Shown: positions 49,195 through 61,509 of the stretch, piece after piece
Position numbering within the stretch: position 1 is the first letter of the stretch
Layout: the number at the start of each line of letters is the position of its first letter
Assembly: GCF_010015445.1 (NCBI RefSeq)
Contig: NC_053120.1
Location: forward strand, 15,172,597-15,236,596
Reading direction: 5' to 3'
Length of the DNA: 64,000 bases
Source of the DNA: Perca fluviatilis
Taxonomy: Eukaryota; Chordata; Actinopteri; Perciformes; Percidae
Position numbers and translations under genes: made by a program
The notes under the pieces: model-generated
The model's input: the letters and a program-made list of their open reading frames with translations, nothing else
The model's database searches: none
What the model was told of the DNA's origin: nothing

Positions 49195-51040
49195 TCTGCA
49201 GTGTGTGCATGCATGCATGCGTGTGTTTGCCTGTGCCTATTTGTATTTGTTTCTTTGGCTTGTTTGAGAGATGGTTAGTTTTGCAGCTCTGAATGTGAAT
49301 GAAAGAAATTAAAGCTTAGCAAAAGTTCACATACACGTTTTCTCCATATATAGGCTATGTATATTTCCCATTTTGTCAGCACAGTCAGAATACTTTTGGT
49401 GTTCCTGTTAGTGCTCCCCTTTAGTGTTCACTTCAGCCTGTCTGATTTACCCTCGATCTCTGTTAGTTGAAAATCTTTTGATATTTAACATTAAAACAGA
49501 TATTTTCTGGGCTCCTCACTGCTGTAATTTCAGTGTTTGTGCCCCACTTCCACCATCATCAAAGCAGCCTCAGATTCAGCTCCAGGTCCAGTGAGCCCTG
49601 CAGGAATCCTGCAGCAGATAACATCTATCAGGTCTTCACTTGGTAAGAATCACCCAATTATCTCCATGTTTTTAGCATCACTCTAGACTAAATTGAGGGG
49701 AATTAATAATCAGGCTTCATTGGTTCCAGTTGCCAAAGGACATCTATTTTATTATCAATAACAAATAAACTCATATTAATGGTAGTAACCACTAACCTTT
49801 CTCATGATAGTGAAGCTGAGAGGAGCATGCTTACTTGGATAAATCCCTTAAAGCTAAATAAACATGAGAAAAAAAGTTTGCAGGTTCTTTTAGGTCAGTC
49901 GTCAATCATTCAGTGCTGCTTTATCAGGGCTGTTTTGGCTAACAGCCTATGACTGATCAAGCGTAATAACAGCCCACAACAAGGCTCAGCTATCTTTATG
50001 ACCTTGTGGCCACGCCAAGCTTTTGCTGTCAGCAAAATAGTTTTTATTTCCCCAGAAAGACTGGGTGTTTGGATATAGACATGAGGGGTAGGTTAGGATA
50101 TCCAAAACCGGTAGGTGCTTACTTAATGTTCCCAAACAGAAAAATGCAACGTCTGACACATCAATTAAATGTTATAGATGGAGCTGCCTAATTATCTGAA
50201 GGCAACACCCAAATCAAAAATACAACCTGCTGCAGCCTTGAGGTCATGACTGGGTGTCATTAAAAGTGACTGTACAGTTGGTGGCTTGACAGCAAACACT
50301 ATTTTATATGTTATCTGCAAAAACCAAATATATAGTAACTGTGCAAAACAGACCTCATGATTTAACTATCCTGTAACCAGAAAACAGGTGAATACATCTA
50401 TGTAATATACACTTAATTTACTCCTGTATAAGTATCAGGGCTGTGGCCAGGCAGGCTTTTAGAAATACTGAGGTCATGAGTCCTGCATGTGATATTTATG
50501 GATAATAAATGTTTTTTTGCGGCCTGGTTTGGTTAAAAAAGGACTAACTGGTTGTCTTTCGGTTATACTATATGATCATTTCCAGACATGCATGTTAAAA
50601 AAGTTATTTTTAATGTACATGCAAGCATAGAAGTGGATAGCAGACACCTTTTAAGAAGAGTTAATGGTGATGTAAGCTAGACAGTGTAAATTAATCAAAT
50701 ATGCCATCTGTGGTGAACATTTTCCTTAAACCCTACCAAAAAAACATTACATAGAAACATAATTATATGGCCATATATGCCATATAATCTTACATACAGG
50801 GATGATTTATTGATGGTTGACACCTTTAAATCAGCTCCTCATCATCATTATCTGGGGCTGTGAGTTTAGGGAGTTCAGACAGATCCAGTTCTGACTCAGC
50901 TGATATCTGTGGAGTGGAGAGCTGCACATGGGAGGAGGGGGTGAGCCGTCTAAACAGGGAGCTATGCTGACTATGTAGTCGTGTGACACAGCAGTCTGTT
51001 TTATAGGTAACACCGCACACCCACTCCACATTAGGTGACA
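47760..51040. other. Region upstream of copy D; one weak exon candidate, otherwise no gene seen
   Basis: A plus-strand segment at 49532-49641 has a good acceptor (TGTAATTTCAG) and donor (CTTG|GTAAGA) and an open frame including SAPGPVSPAGILQQITSIRS. A 20-bp candidate micro-exon at 53793-53812 would keep the frame. Neither was recognised as part of a known gene. A minus-strand frame ending at 50826 has an acidic C-terminus (APDNDDEELI) but no clear acceptor. A (TG)n run lies at 49165-49192. Confidence 0.3.
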
Positions 51041-51045
51041 CACAA

Positions 51046-51046
51046 C

Positions 51047-51136
<90 letters not shown>
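51046..51136. repeat. (CT)n microsatellite
   Basis: About 45 CT units, uninterrupted. Confidence 0.97.
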
Positions 51137-51140
<4 letters not shown>

Positions 51141-52145
51141 CAGCAGCCTTGTAACTCAAAGTGCAGTGAGGGTTAAAGCACTGCAGTGATCTGGGTGAAA
51201 CAGGTTGGAGTTGAGGAGAGGACAAGGACAAAAACAGCTCATTAAAATGTTTTTTGCTTTTGCAGTCAGTATGAAAGTCAGACATTGATTTAGCATTCGT
51301 GAAAATAAGAAAACTTTGTGCTTTTCATTTTATATATTTAGATGGAGGATGAAATTAACATACACAGTTTAATAATCTGTATCTCGAAAAAGTAGAAGAT
51401 ATTATGCCTTTTTTTCATGATTGTTTAGCTTTTTATCCACCTCAAAAAAACAAGTAAACATTGCTTCTCCCCTTGAATGAATGAATCCTGTGGGTCAATC
51501 ACTAACAAGATGGGAGCTGGTTATATAGCAGTAAACTTTTAAATAATGGCTGTAGGTGTCCCATCAGGTCAACCACTGTAATCTTTTTAAATGTCAGAAG
51601 TCAGTGAAAAAACATCTAATGTTTGGATTTTAATTTTAAAATATTGCTCCCCCAATAGTCAAGGAAGTGGACCACTGCATTTTCTAAGACTAGATAGATA
51701 TATGTGTCATTGTTTTTTAAATTAGATTTTCTTTGTGGGATTTTAGGCCTATTCAAATTTGGTTCAATGTCTTCTTCAGTGCTAAAAACACACCAGAACA
51801 AACTACTGTTTTCAAATTTAGTCACAAGTTATATCCTTTATAATTATGCACAGTACCGCCATTTGGCCAAAAAGTGATAATATTGACCAAAAGCTATTAT
51901 AAGCCGTTGTAGTAAAGTCCAACATATTTGTTTTGAGTTTTTATATTTTTATTACTGGAACACTGAAGTTTGGCACATATAGCAAATGGTCTTGGCTCTT
52001 TTTAAATTGTTTTTTAATAAGTCTATTTTACTCAGATTTACTTTTCTGCTGAACTCTCCCACTGTATCTCTGTGAATGTGATAATGTGAGGTTTGAGTTT
52101 TGACAGCTACAGGATGGACAGGACATGATGTTCTGTACCGACAGC

Positions 52146-52514
52146 TAGGGCTGGGCAATATATTGTTATTACATCGACATTGATATATGAGGCTAGATAT
52201 CGTCTTAAATTTTGGATATTGTAATATTGTGATATGACATAAGTGTTGTCTTTTTTCTGGTTTTAAAGGCTACATTACATTAAAGTGATGTAATTTTCTG
52301 AACTTACCAGACTGTTCTAGCTGTTCTATTATTCGCCTTTACCCACTTAGTCATTATATCCACATAATTAATGATTATTTATCAAAACTCTCATTGTGTA
52401 AATATTTTGTTAAAGCACCACTAGTCACCCCTACTATATCGCCGCAATACAGACATTGATGTATTTGGTCAAGAATATCGTGATATTTGATTTTCTCCAT
52501 ATCGCCGAGCCCTA
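52146..52514. mobile_element. hAT-like MITE, 369 bp
   Basis: Ends TAGGGCTGGGCAATAT and ATATCGCCGAGCCCTA, flanked by an exact 8-bp target duplication CCGACAGC (52138-52145 and 52515-52522). Length, ends and duplication size are those of small hAT-type elements. Confidence 0.88.
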
Positions 52515-53446
52515 CCGACAGCCTCTGATCATGCAGTGTCATGTATAGACAGCAGCCGGTGACAGACAATCACTTCATCTTAGTATGAAGTGTAAACTGG
52601 GTTATCTCGTTTGTTTATTTGAATGGAGAGAGTATAGCTTAATCTAGAAATCATGTTTTGGAAAATGGGATTGTAAGCCTGTGTGTAAGCCAGTTTGGGT
52701 TAAAAAAAAAAGAACTGCATCATTCTCTGTTCTTCTTTATCAACAACTACCACTGTGCCCTTGAGCAAAGCTGCCTGTAAATGTGATGTTCCTCTTTGTA
52801 AGGTTGTTAGAGGCAAAAAAGGAGTGGGGAAATACAAACTTGATTGACTTTGCGTGGTCAAGTTTATTCAGCAAGCAGTTAGATTTATTGGCATCTCTCA
52901 CTAATGAGCTTCAAGTACTGATGGACCATTGCGATAACCTGCATAAAATGAACAGTTAGTTGATCTATACAGATTGGCATTCCCCACCATAATGTTTATT
53001 TGAGGCACTTCTCATAAACTGAGCACAGTTTTAGTTTCGTGGATTTCTTTACAGTCATTCCCATTTTTAAGAATGAATAACTCAAAGGTAAATTGTCCCC
53101 CGAGGGGCACTGCAGGTACAAGCGTGACTATGTGTTCGGCTTGCTGCATGTTTTACTGCAGACCTGGTTGCTGCTCTGCAACTCCATGTCTGGAGGGAAC
53201 TATTTGTAAAATTCATATTTAGTTTTTCAGTTTGTCCTGTCAAGTAAACCTGTGTTACATAATAGAAGATATCCAGCATATACAGTATTTTTTCTCTTCG
53301 ATCCAGTACTGTCTGTTCTGTTGCAGTGGCAGTGAATTATTTGGTGTATTTTGATGGCTTCTACTCTATGTACTGCTGCAGATTATTTACATGGCTGTCA
53401 CTCAGGGTGATCCATTTTACAACATTTGTGTCACAGTAATTGAATC

Positions 53447-53650
53447 CACCTCAGTTGGTGGCTTAGTGTGGGCTTTGTGATCGAAAGGTCTCAGGTACAA
53501 TTCTTCACTGTCAAAGTGTCCTTAAGCAAAACACAGAAACTCTCCCTGCTTGCTTTGAGTGAAAACATCAGTTAAAGGCACTGTGACCCTCCTCCACTGC
53601 TAGAATGGGTAATGGGTAAACATTACTGTGCTGTTTTCCCTGCAAGTTAC
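53447..53650 (+). mobile_element. Degraded tRNA-derived SINE
   Basis: Starts with GGTGGCTTAGTG (A-box-like), then GGTCTCAGGTACAATTC (B-box-like), then a body with AAAGTGTCCTTAAGCAAAACA. This matches the layout of tRNA-SINEs with the GTCCTTGGGCAAGACAC core, recalled from teleost genomes. It is diverged and without a clear tail. Confidence 0.5.
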
Positions 53651-55121
53651 ATGTAGTCTTGTATGTAGAAGGTGCATATTTAAAGGGAAAATCTGCCCTT
53701 AGATCATCTTCCACTGGAATTTATATCAAATATGTAATAATCTCCATTTTTATTGTATCCACCTTCTCTCACCTTGTCTTTTTTTACTTCAGATATTTTG
53801 ACAACCAGCCAGGTAATAATGCCTAACTTTGTGATCAGTTGAGGCTGTTTACACTCAGTAATCTGTTGAGATCTCTTTATTACAGGGGATTGTTTGATTA
53901 CATGTTATTTTGTTTATTTTTACACTTCACATTTGCGGTAACTTGCAGAAATTGCTATTTAAATGTAACTATCATTATCAGTTCTCCCCTGTCTGCTTAT
54001 GGGTAGAGAATTCAAATGGCCGGGTGTGATGAGACACTTAATGATGTTGAAATGTATTTTGACAGGAAGTTCTTGATGATGTCACTTGACTGTCTCTGGG
54101 TTGTTGTGGTCTCTGTCTCAGACAGACAGCTGCGCATGACTCACCTTGAAACGCCCAGTGTGTTATTAGTCGATACCTGGTGGTGGCCACAATGGACAAA
54201 AATATTTCTTACACCTATCTTGGTTAGACAAATAGTTACAATCACAGATGGCCATGGCAAAGATGATCAGTGTTTGTCTAGTAAACATGTAGCTGGTGAT
54301 CCTGTAGTTCAAAAGGTGGAGCAATGCTGCAAGGGTTAGAGATCTGATTTCTACTAGTGCAACCAGTGACAACAGCTGTGTGCTGAATGTGACAAAAGCA
54401 TCCACAAGTTATAGAAAATGTGGAATGTTGACTGGAATTTGTGTAGCTGAGCAGTGTGTTATGTAAAAATTGTAGAAAGAAATCATTTTTCATTTTGATT
54501 TTAGCATTTTTACCAAAAAGCTTTGCAACTTTTAAAATATTGATTGAAACTTTATGTCCACTACTTTATTTTGACCCATTTATTCTCTTTGAAGCAAGAA
54601 AGTTAAGTGATTTTGTCTGAAATCTGGAGAGATCGCCTTGGACCAAAGACTATTTGGTAGTGATATAGATAATATTGATCATACGTAAAGTCCAACATAT
54701 AGGACTATTATGATTGATATTGAACAACTTGGAAGTCTTGAAAAGTTGCACCAGGCACCAGTATTTCAGGCAATGGATTCATATACTGTCCAATGATGCA
54801 TCCTCCCTATCTTGAACAGTACATATGCATATATATTTACATATCATACATATTTTGCACATATTTTACATACTCAAATGCTTAGCACTGCTCCTCCTAA
54901 GCATGCTAATATACAACTGTTACAGTGGGTAAGCATCGTAAAGTGGAAAATGAATAATTATTGGCACACGTTTTAACCAATTATTTAGCTGATGCTTTTA
55001 CCCAGAAATGACTGCAATTGCATGAAAAGCTTTTATTCTTGAAGCCGCCCTTTACTAGAAATATGATTAGCTTATTGTCACTTCACTTGGACGTTTGACC
55101 TGCACTGTGCAGAATACCAAC

Positions 55122-55651
55122 CCGTTCTTACTCCAAACGTAAAATACGGACCCTTGGGCAGTGGCTGTCAGCATCAGATATGACAAAAAAAGCACCCTTC
55201 ATTGTGTGTGTAGAACTCACCGGACAGAGCAGCAGCTACGCGGCGCTTGAAGATGACGTAGTATTAAGAGCGACAACGGTAGCGAGTAGTATGAAAGGCC
55301 GAAATTACGCGTAGGGAGGGTGGTTGGGGTGGTGGATGGGTCAAACAACACAGGACTTTCACCCCGGAGACCGGGGTTCATTTCCGCGTGTCACTTTTCC
55401 TAAACCCAACTGTCGCTGTCTTCTTTTCCTAAAACCAACTGCCCCGTTCTTGTCCCGCGTGTCACGGAAATGTACCTTTTATAAGCCCACACACAATCTT
55501 TTCCCTAACCTATCTGCGTCAAAAGTGACGCCAATAGTCCCGACCAAGCGCGTTTAGATAATGCGCATTTAGAGATCACGCTAAAGGAGACTTTTAGTGT
55601 CAAAGGCACCTGACCAAGCTTCCGTATTTTACGCGATGGGAGTGAGAATGT
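55122..55651. mobile_element. Non-autonomous DNA element, copy 2
   Basis: Bounded by imperfect inverted ends that both reach the shared core CGTAAAATACGGA (CGTTCTTACTCC... on the left, complement CATTCTCACTCCC... on the right). Inverse homologue of 15590-15960. Non-coding. Confidence 0.65.
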
Positions 55652-57055
55652 GTTGAGAATACACACACTAGGCTGTTTTCACATTCATTTGCTTAAATCT
55701 GAGTTCAAGACATGTATGTTCAAGCACAATTTTGTGACATCACAACTAGTTTGATAGCCAATTATGGTCCAATATGCAATTTTTAAGAATTTTTAACAGG
55801 TTGACTGAACTTTTTTGTGGAAAAAAGATAAGACATATTATTTAAACAAGATTTTGTCTGGAGCACTACCATAAGCCAATATTATTGCGGTCAAAGTCAG
55901 TGCCAGTGCCAGAGTGGCTGACTATATTCCTACAGCCAAATAAGGATGACGCTTGCAATAAAAGGACAAACATGTAGAAATAAAAAGAATCAACGTGACT
56001 CTAGAACAGAAAGGCCTTACACTTTAAATAAGTGATGCTGGTCGATGACACTGTCAGATGCTGTGTTGGCCATCATGCTCTGCGAATCTGCCTCCACCTC
56101 ACACAGACTGTGAACAAGTCTGAATTAGTCAAGCTATCGAATGTTTCCCTGTCACCAGAGCTGCTTGTTTGTGCATGGTACATTGGCATGGGATCCTACA
56201 GTATCACTTTCATAAACAACTTTTGTAATGTATTTATTTTCAGAGATAATCTATATGAGTAAAGCCAAAGATAACTGGACAAGAAAGGATTTTTCGATAG
56301 CAGGGGTGTGCCTCTATTTCACTGTCTGCGCCAACTTCCTCATGGAGCAAAATATGGTACAAAATGGCATTTTTAAAATAGTAATCTACAAGTTTTTCTA
56401 TTCTCCTTTTTTGGTGCCTGTTGCGTCTCTGCACTGCCTTAATCTTATAGTGCACTTCCCTACTTGATACTTTAACACACTGTACTGAAAACAGAAGATA
56501 CAAAGGCACATCTTTGGTTCAAGAGTTCCATCAGTCTTTCATCTCAGCTGGCTGAGCTGTTGCTTTGCGTCAGATCTCACCACTGACAGTCTCTAATCCC
56601 TCTGGCCAGCAGCCTGAAGGAGGAAACATTGTTCAGCCTCACACTGTGTTTACATCTCCAGCCGCCTCCAGGTGAACTCAGCCTGCGGCTCGGAGGAAAA
56701 GCAAGACTCTGCAGTTTTGCTAAGAAATACCAAACCATCCAACTTTATTTAGAATATCAACAGCTGTCAGTAAATATCGGACGTTAACCCTCACTTCTAT
56801 TTTCTCTCTGTTTAGCCTCTAGACAAGGTAGTTTTTCAAACTACACCCGTGAAAAACGTGTCTCTGATTTGGTCCATTTAGGCCTGAAAGGGTTCTGCAG
56901 CAGAGTATCCTTGTGATTTTGTTTATGTTGATACTTTGTGGTGTGTGGCAATATATGCTAAGTTTCTTTCTGTCAGGGTACTCTACAGGGAGTAAGGAGC
57001 ATGAGAAGGATTCTTTATCTTGTATCTATGTTTTTGTCTATCTTTTTTCTCTCAT

Positions 57056-57129
<74 letters not shown>
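57056..57129. repeat. (CA)n microsatellite
   Basis: About 37 CA units. Open frames through it are artefacts. Confidence 0.97.
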
Positions 57130-57131
<2 letters not shown>

Positions 57132-58130
57132 CTCATCACACTTTTATTTTCTCTCTGGCTTTGCTTCTCATATTCTGCACTCTCTCCAACTGCCAAAACA
57201 CACTAACCTATGACCTTCTCGTGAATGTCTATGAAAAACAGTGCTGCTAACAGTGTTTACAAAATGAACATTTAAAAAATCTGGATTTTACACATTCAAA
57301 CTATCTCAAGGTGATGAAATGTTAATTTTGTTTTAGCAGTGCATAATCATGGAGTTGTGAGTTAAGTTTGTAATGAAACCTCTGTAAATGGGAATTACGA
57401 GGGGAAAAAAGGAGGGAAAGAGAACATAGGAAAGGAAAGTAAAGGAGATGAAGAAGTAAGGGACAAAAATAAATTAAAATAGGCGAGGAAAAGAAAAACA
57501 GGACAGGCAATGAGATGAGAATAAACTAGAGTATGGGAGGAGGAGGTGAAGTGAGAAGAGGAAGGGGGCAGGAACCGGTCTGAACCAGCGTAGGCCGACT
57601 CTCCGGGCTTTATACCCCTCCTAACTCCCCTCCCTCTTCCTCATCCTCCTCGTCTTTCCTCTGACTCAGACTGGCTGAACTTTTTATTTTGGCGCTCCAT
57701 CATGCGCTTGTTGACGCCACAATTTGGATACACATTCCCGGGACGCGTAAGAGGATCCACAGCGTCAGAGTGTGGGCAGGGACAGTGGTGGTGATGTCTG
57801 GACGTTCAGGACTTACAGTGACGGGCCGGTGTTCCCCTACACATTACATAAAGATTCAGGAGGTGACCTGTGAGAGCCAAATTTAGTGTATTGATTATCA
57901 GGCGGACATGCTTGACATTAGTGAACACACATATATTTCTGGTTTGTTTCCATGTTACAGTGGGTGTAACCATAAGGCAACTATTAAGTCTATACGCTGT
58001 AGATCTTGTATCTTTTTTCAGTATTACTGCATATGATGATGTCTTCACTTATTCTACTTTCATAACATGTAATGATCTGACAACCTTGCCTCAAACATTT
58101 TACATTTTAGGTGAAATTATGGATTTAAAG
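57130..58130. other. No supported gene; GC-richer block at 57580-57850
   Basis: A CpG-richer stretch with CGGGCTTTATACCCC and CTGACTCAGACTGGCTG near 57600-57680 looks promoter-like, but no downstream exon was established. Confidence 0.25.
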
Positions 58131-58135
58131 ACGCT

Positions 58136-58406
58136 CAGGGCCCGATGTACGTACATAATTAGGCGCACTTTACGCTTCCCCTCCCATCTCTTTATGGGAA
58201 ACTACCAACTTTCCCCTTGACCCTCCCGTGAATGCATATGCATGACACAGAAAAGCGCAATTTGCCATTTTCAGTTCCCGCGGCAGGCAGTCTGCGCTTT
58301 TACCTCAGTGCGGCCTGTTTGTACATACCTCGCCATGCTTTTACGCACACGTTGCAAAACAAATACACCTGAAGTGGGCACAAAAGCGTTAGTACATCTG
58401 GCCCTG
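58136..58406. mobile_element. MITE with CAGGGCC ends
   Basis: The left end CAGGGCCCGATGTACGTACA is mirrored by GTACATCTGGCCCTG on the right. The CAGGG start suggests a hAT-like element, but the flanking 8 bases do not match, so the target duplication is unproven. Confidence 0.6.
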
Positions 58407-58919
58407 AGTCTGTTAAAATCTTGGATGATGGTGGGGAGAGGAGAAGAAAAAGCTGATGAAGATGATTATGTATTTAATAATTGGCATAGGGTGTATATGC
58501 AATCATGATTGGTTTGGGAGTGGTGTCAGGAAAAAGGGACATAAACATTCTGGTTTAGTGATTTGTTAAGAGTTGGAAAAGTATTGATCATTTTTTAATG
58601 AATCATGGCAAGAATATAGCAAAGACTTGAAAAGAAATATTAGGCGTGTGTGAGGGACCTCGTGGTTGGACTACCATTTGGGCTTTTTTTTTATTAGGTG
58701 AGAGCTGTTACAAAACCTTCATAAGAGAGGGGCAGCAAGGTCAGGGGCAGTAGTGTCTCTGTCTCTGGGACGAGCCCAATGTGATGTTAGGTGCGGTCAC
58801 AGAGCTCATCCGAACTGGCACTATTTCTGGACTCAGCCAGCTGCCGAGTCCTAAACTTACTTTCCTGGACCAGTTAATGCTGGCTGCTGTCTTCACAGGT
58901 CAGACATCTTCTATATATA

Positions 58920-58983
58920 TTTAATCTCCTGTAGCACTTTGGGATTGATTTTTTTTCAATGAAAAGTGCTCTACAAATAAAAT

Positions 58984-59023
<40 letters not shown>

Positions 59024-59025
59024 AC
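58920..59025 (+). mobile_element. SINE/LINE 3'-tail-like fragment with (ATT)n
   Basis: TGTAGCACTTTGGGATTG then AAAAGTGCTCTACAAATAAA and 13 ATT units: a 3' end shared by many teleost LINE/SINE families. No upstream body was recognised. Confidence 0.5.
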
Positions 59026-59029
59026 TTAC

Positions 59030-61496
59030 ATTCATATCTTCACTCATCAGAGCAAACATGGAATCACTGTGCACCACAGCCAATTCTATTTTAGGGGTTG
59101 GAGTTCGACAGATGCTGTAAACAAGTTTGATACCGTTTTTTAGATGAATTTCAGCCATTTCAGATATGGTGGTCTTTGACATTACATTAATCACTTTTTG
59201 TGTCAGTGTTTTCATTCAGAAAACTTGTTATGAAATGAAATTCCTCAATCTAAGGCCGAAAAAATGACAAAGTTATAGTGTCCTGTGATTCAAGAGGCAT
59301 TTCTACCTTGAAAGGACGTCTAGGAAAACAGAAATTGAAGTTGTGAGATGATTGGTGAAATTGAAAAGAAGAAAAACAAATTTGCTACACAAATTTATAT
59401 TATTATTTTTAATAATGGTTGATTTGACCTCTTTGTGCCTTGAACGTGTCAAGGGGCTCCAACTTGATTTGTGGGTCTCCAGCCCACAGGGGTGAATGCT
59501 CTCATTGGATGTCTGAAGCAGGGGAGGAGGAGGTGCTGGAGATCAGAGTCCTGACCTCTGACCTCACCCCATAACGCTGCCAGGAGCCTCACTACATGCA
59601 GAGCAGCCATCCATCCACTGCACTGTGAGATAGTAACTGCTCTGTGCTCACTTACTGCTTTTATTATGCGTGACCAAAGGCAGCTGTATACAGCTGGGAC
59701 AGCCCAAAGCTGCTGAGCTAAATGCAATAAGATCACCACATTACTTTCTTCCTATTGTAGGAAGAAGTCCAGGTTTGTTTCACAGCACTAGGAGGAAAAC
59801 ATAAAGGTGCTATTTATAGAATTTAAAACATCAATAATTCCTGCCAAATTATTTGTGATACCTTGCTATAATTTTAATAAAGAAACAGTGCACACCACTG
59901 GTCACCTTTACTGCTCACCAGTAGTTTTGCTAGCTTTAATGTTTTGCAAGATCAAAACCACATTTCCCATAAGCCCCATTATTCTCTGCCCACCCTTTTC
60001 TTTGAAGAGGATGAACACTTTTGGATGGCATTCATTACAATGAAATTTGCTCACCGGGTGCATATGTAGAAAAGGATTTTCAGGATTTCTCTGGCTTCTG
60101 CATTTTTGGGCCCATAGGGAATGCACATTAAATTCCTTCTCTGGCTGAGCTAGCTTTACATTTGTATTGTAACCTAATGGATCAAATTGTGATCATACAA
60201 AGAATAATTTCAGATTGTTTGTGACGCTCTGGGAGCTTGCTTCCTTCTGTTTTGGTCTGTTAAGCAATCCATTAGATTTCCCCACCAAATTTAACCTGGA
60301 GGGTAGATGTCTGAGGCACTTGATGCTGCCAAGTTCTTCAGTGATGGTCTTGTTTGTTCATGGTAATACTACTACTGTTTCAAAATGTATGTGGTTGAGA
60401 TTAATTGAATTTAAAATGTGGCACATAGCTCTTTCAATATGCCATGACCAAACTGAGTCAGACCAAGCTTGAGAAGCAGGTTTGTGCAAATTGGTAGTTC
60501 AAAACTCCAAACTGACCATGAGACAGCGGAAATGAAAACTCTCTGATGTCCCTCAGCGATGACCGTCAAGGTACCTTTGAGTAAGGGTGAAGCTCAGTTG
60601 CAAACAGTAGAAAGGTTAGTTTAGGTTTGAATGTGTGAAAGCATAAGAAGCAAGGTGTTGCCATGAAAGAGCTCAGTGGATAACTAGTGGTTGAAAAAAG
60701 CCCAAATCCTGAATGAGTGTGAATGAATGATCTAAATCTACAGGACCTCCTCATTTATTGGAAAAAACATGCATTATAATCCAAGTAAAACATACTTGGC
60801 AAAATTCCTCCATCTGACACAGCTGAAAATCAGTTCCACCTGGACCGAGGTGAGGCAGTTCTACTTAGATTTTCCATTGCATAACTCTCCAGCTGCATTT
60901 TATTTGTTCCTCTGAAGGCATGGCCATTCACTTTACAGTGAATGTCTCTGCAGATGTATCTATTGAAAGCATTTTTTTTGCTTGCTGTATTCTGCCAGTG
61001 GAAATGTTTGTAAAAATTGATTTTTTTCCCCCCTCTATTTTAAGCTGCCTAACTTTAAAAGAAACCTTCTAGTATAAATTGGTCAAAACAGTGGGTTTCA
61101 TTAGATATACTTTGCTTTCCTACATAGCATTGAAGTAAAGCTACAGGAAGAAGGCCTACAGAATGTGTAAATACTATGTAAATTCACTACCAGGTGACTT
61201 TTTTTAACAGCAAAAGAAACACGTTTTTCTTCTCAGAGGTCTTAGCAAAACATTCAGTATAATAAAAAAAAATCTTACAAACAGAAAGAGTCAACAACCT
61301 TTGAAGTTGAATCTCTATCCTCTGATCACAAGAGGACCACTTGCAATCAGATTACAAATGTTCTGTTTGCATTTAACTGAAGCCTTAAAGTTCAACACCA
61401 CCTCCACCTGTTTGTTGTTAGCCACAACCAATGTGCGAACCTCTTTGTTGCATTTTTTATTTTGGCTTGTTTAAGCTGCACAATTATAAGTGAACC
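59030..61496. other. No supported gene
   Basis: AT-rich sequence without convincing exons or repeat ends. A possible SINE-tail echo lies near 60700-60730 (GAATGAGTGTGAATGAATG). Confidence 0.35.
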
Positions 61497-61509
61497 AGAG
61501 CTTGTAAAG

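Noticed and set aside
50826..51043. Terminal exon ending DNDDEELI
   Set aside because: No convincing acceptor and an adjoining CT microsatellite; not recognised as any family.
57001..57250. Frames with long Thr-His runs near 57 kb
   Set aside because: Translation of the (CA)n microsatellite at 57056-57129.
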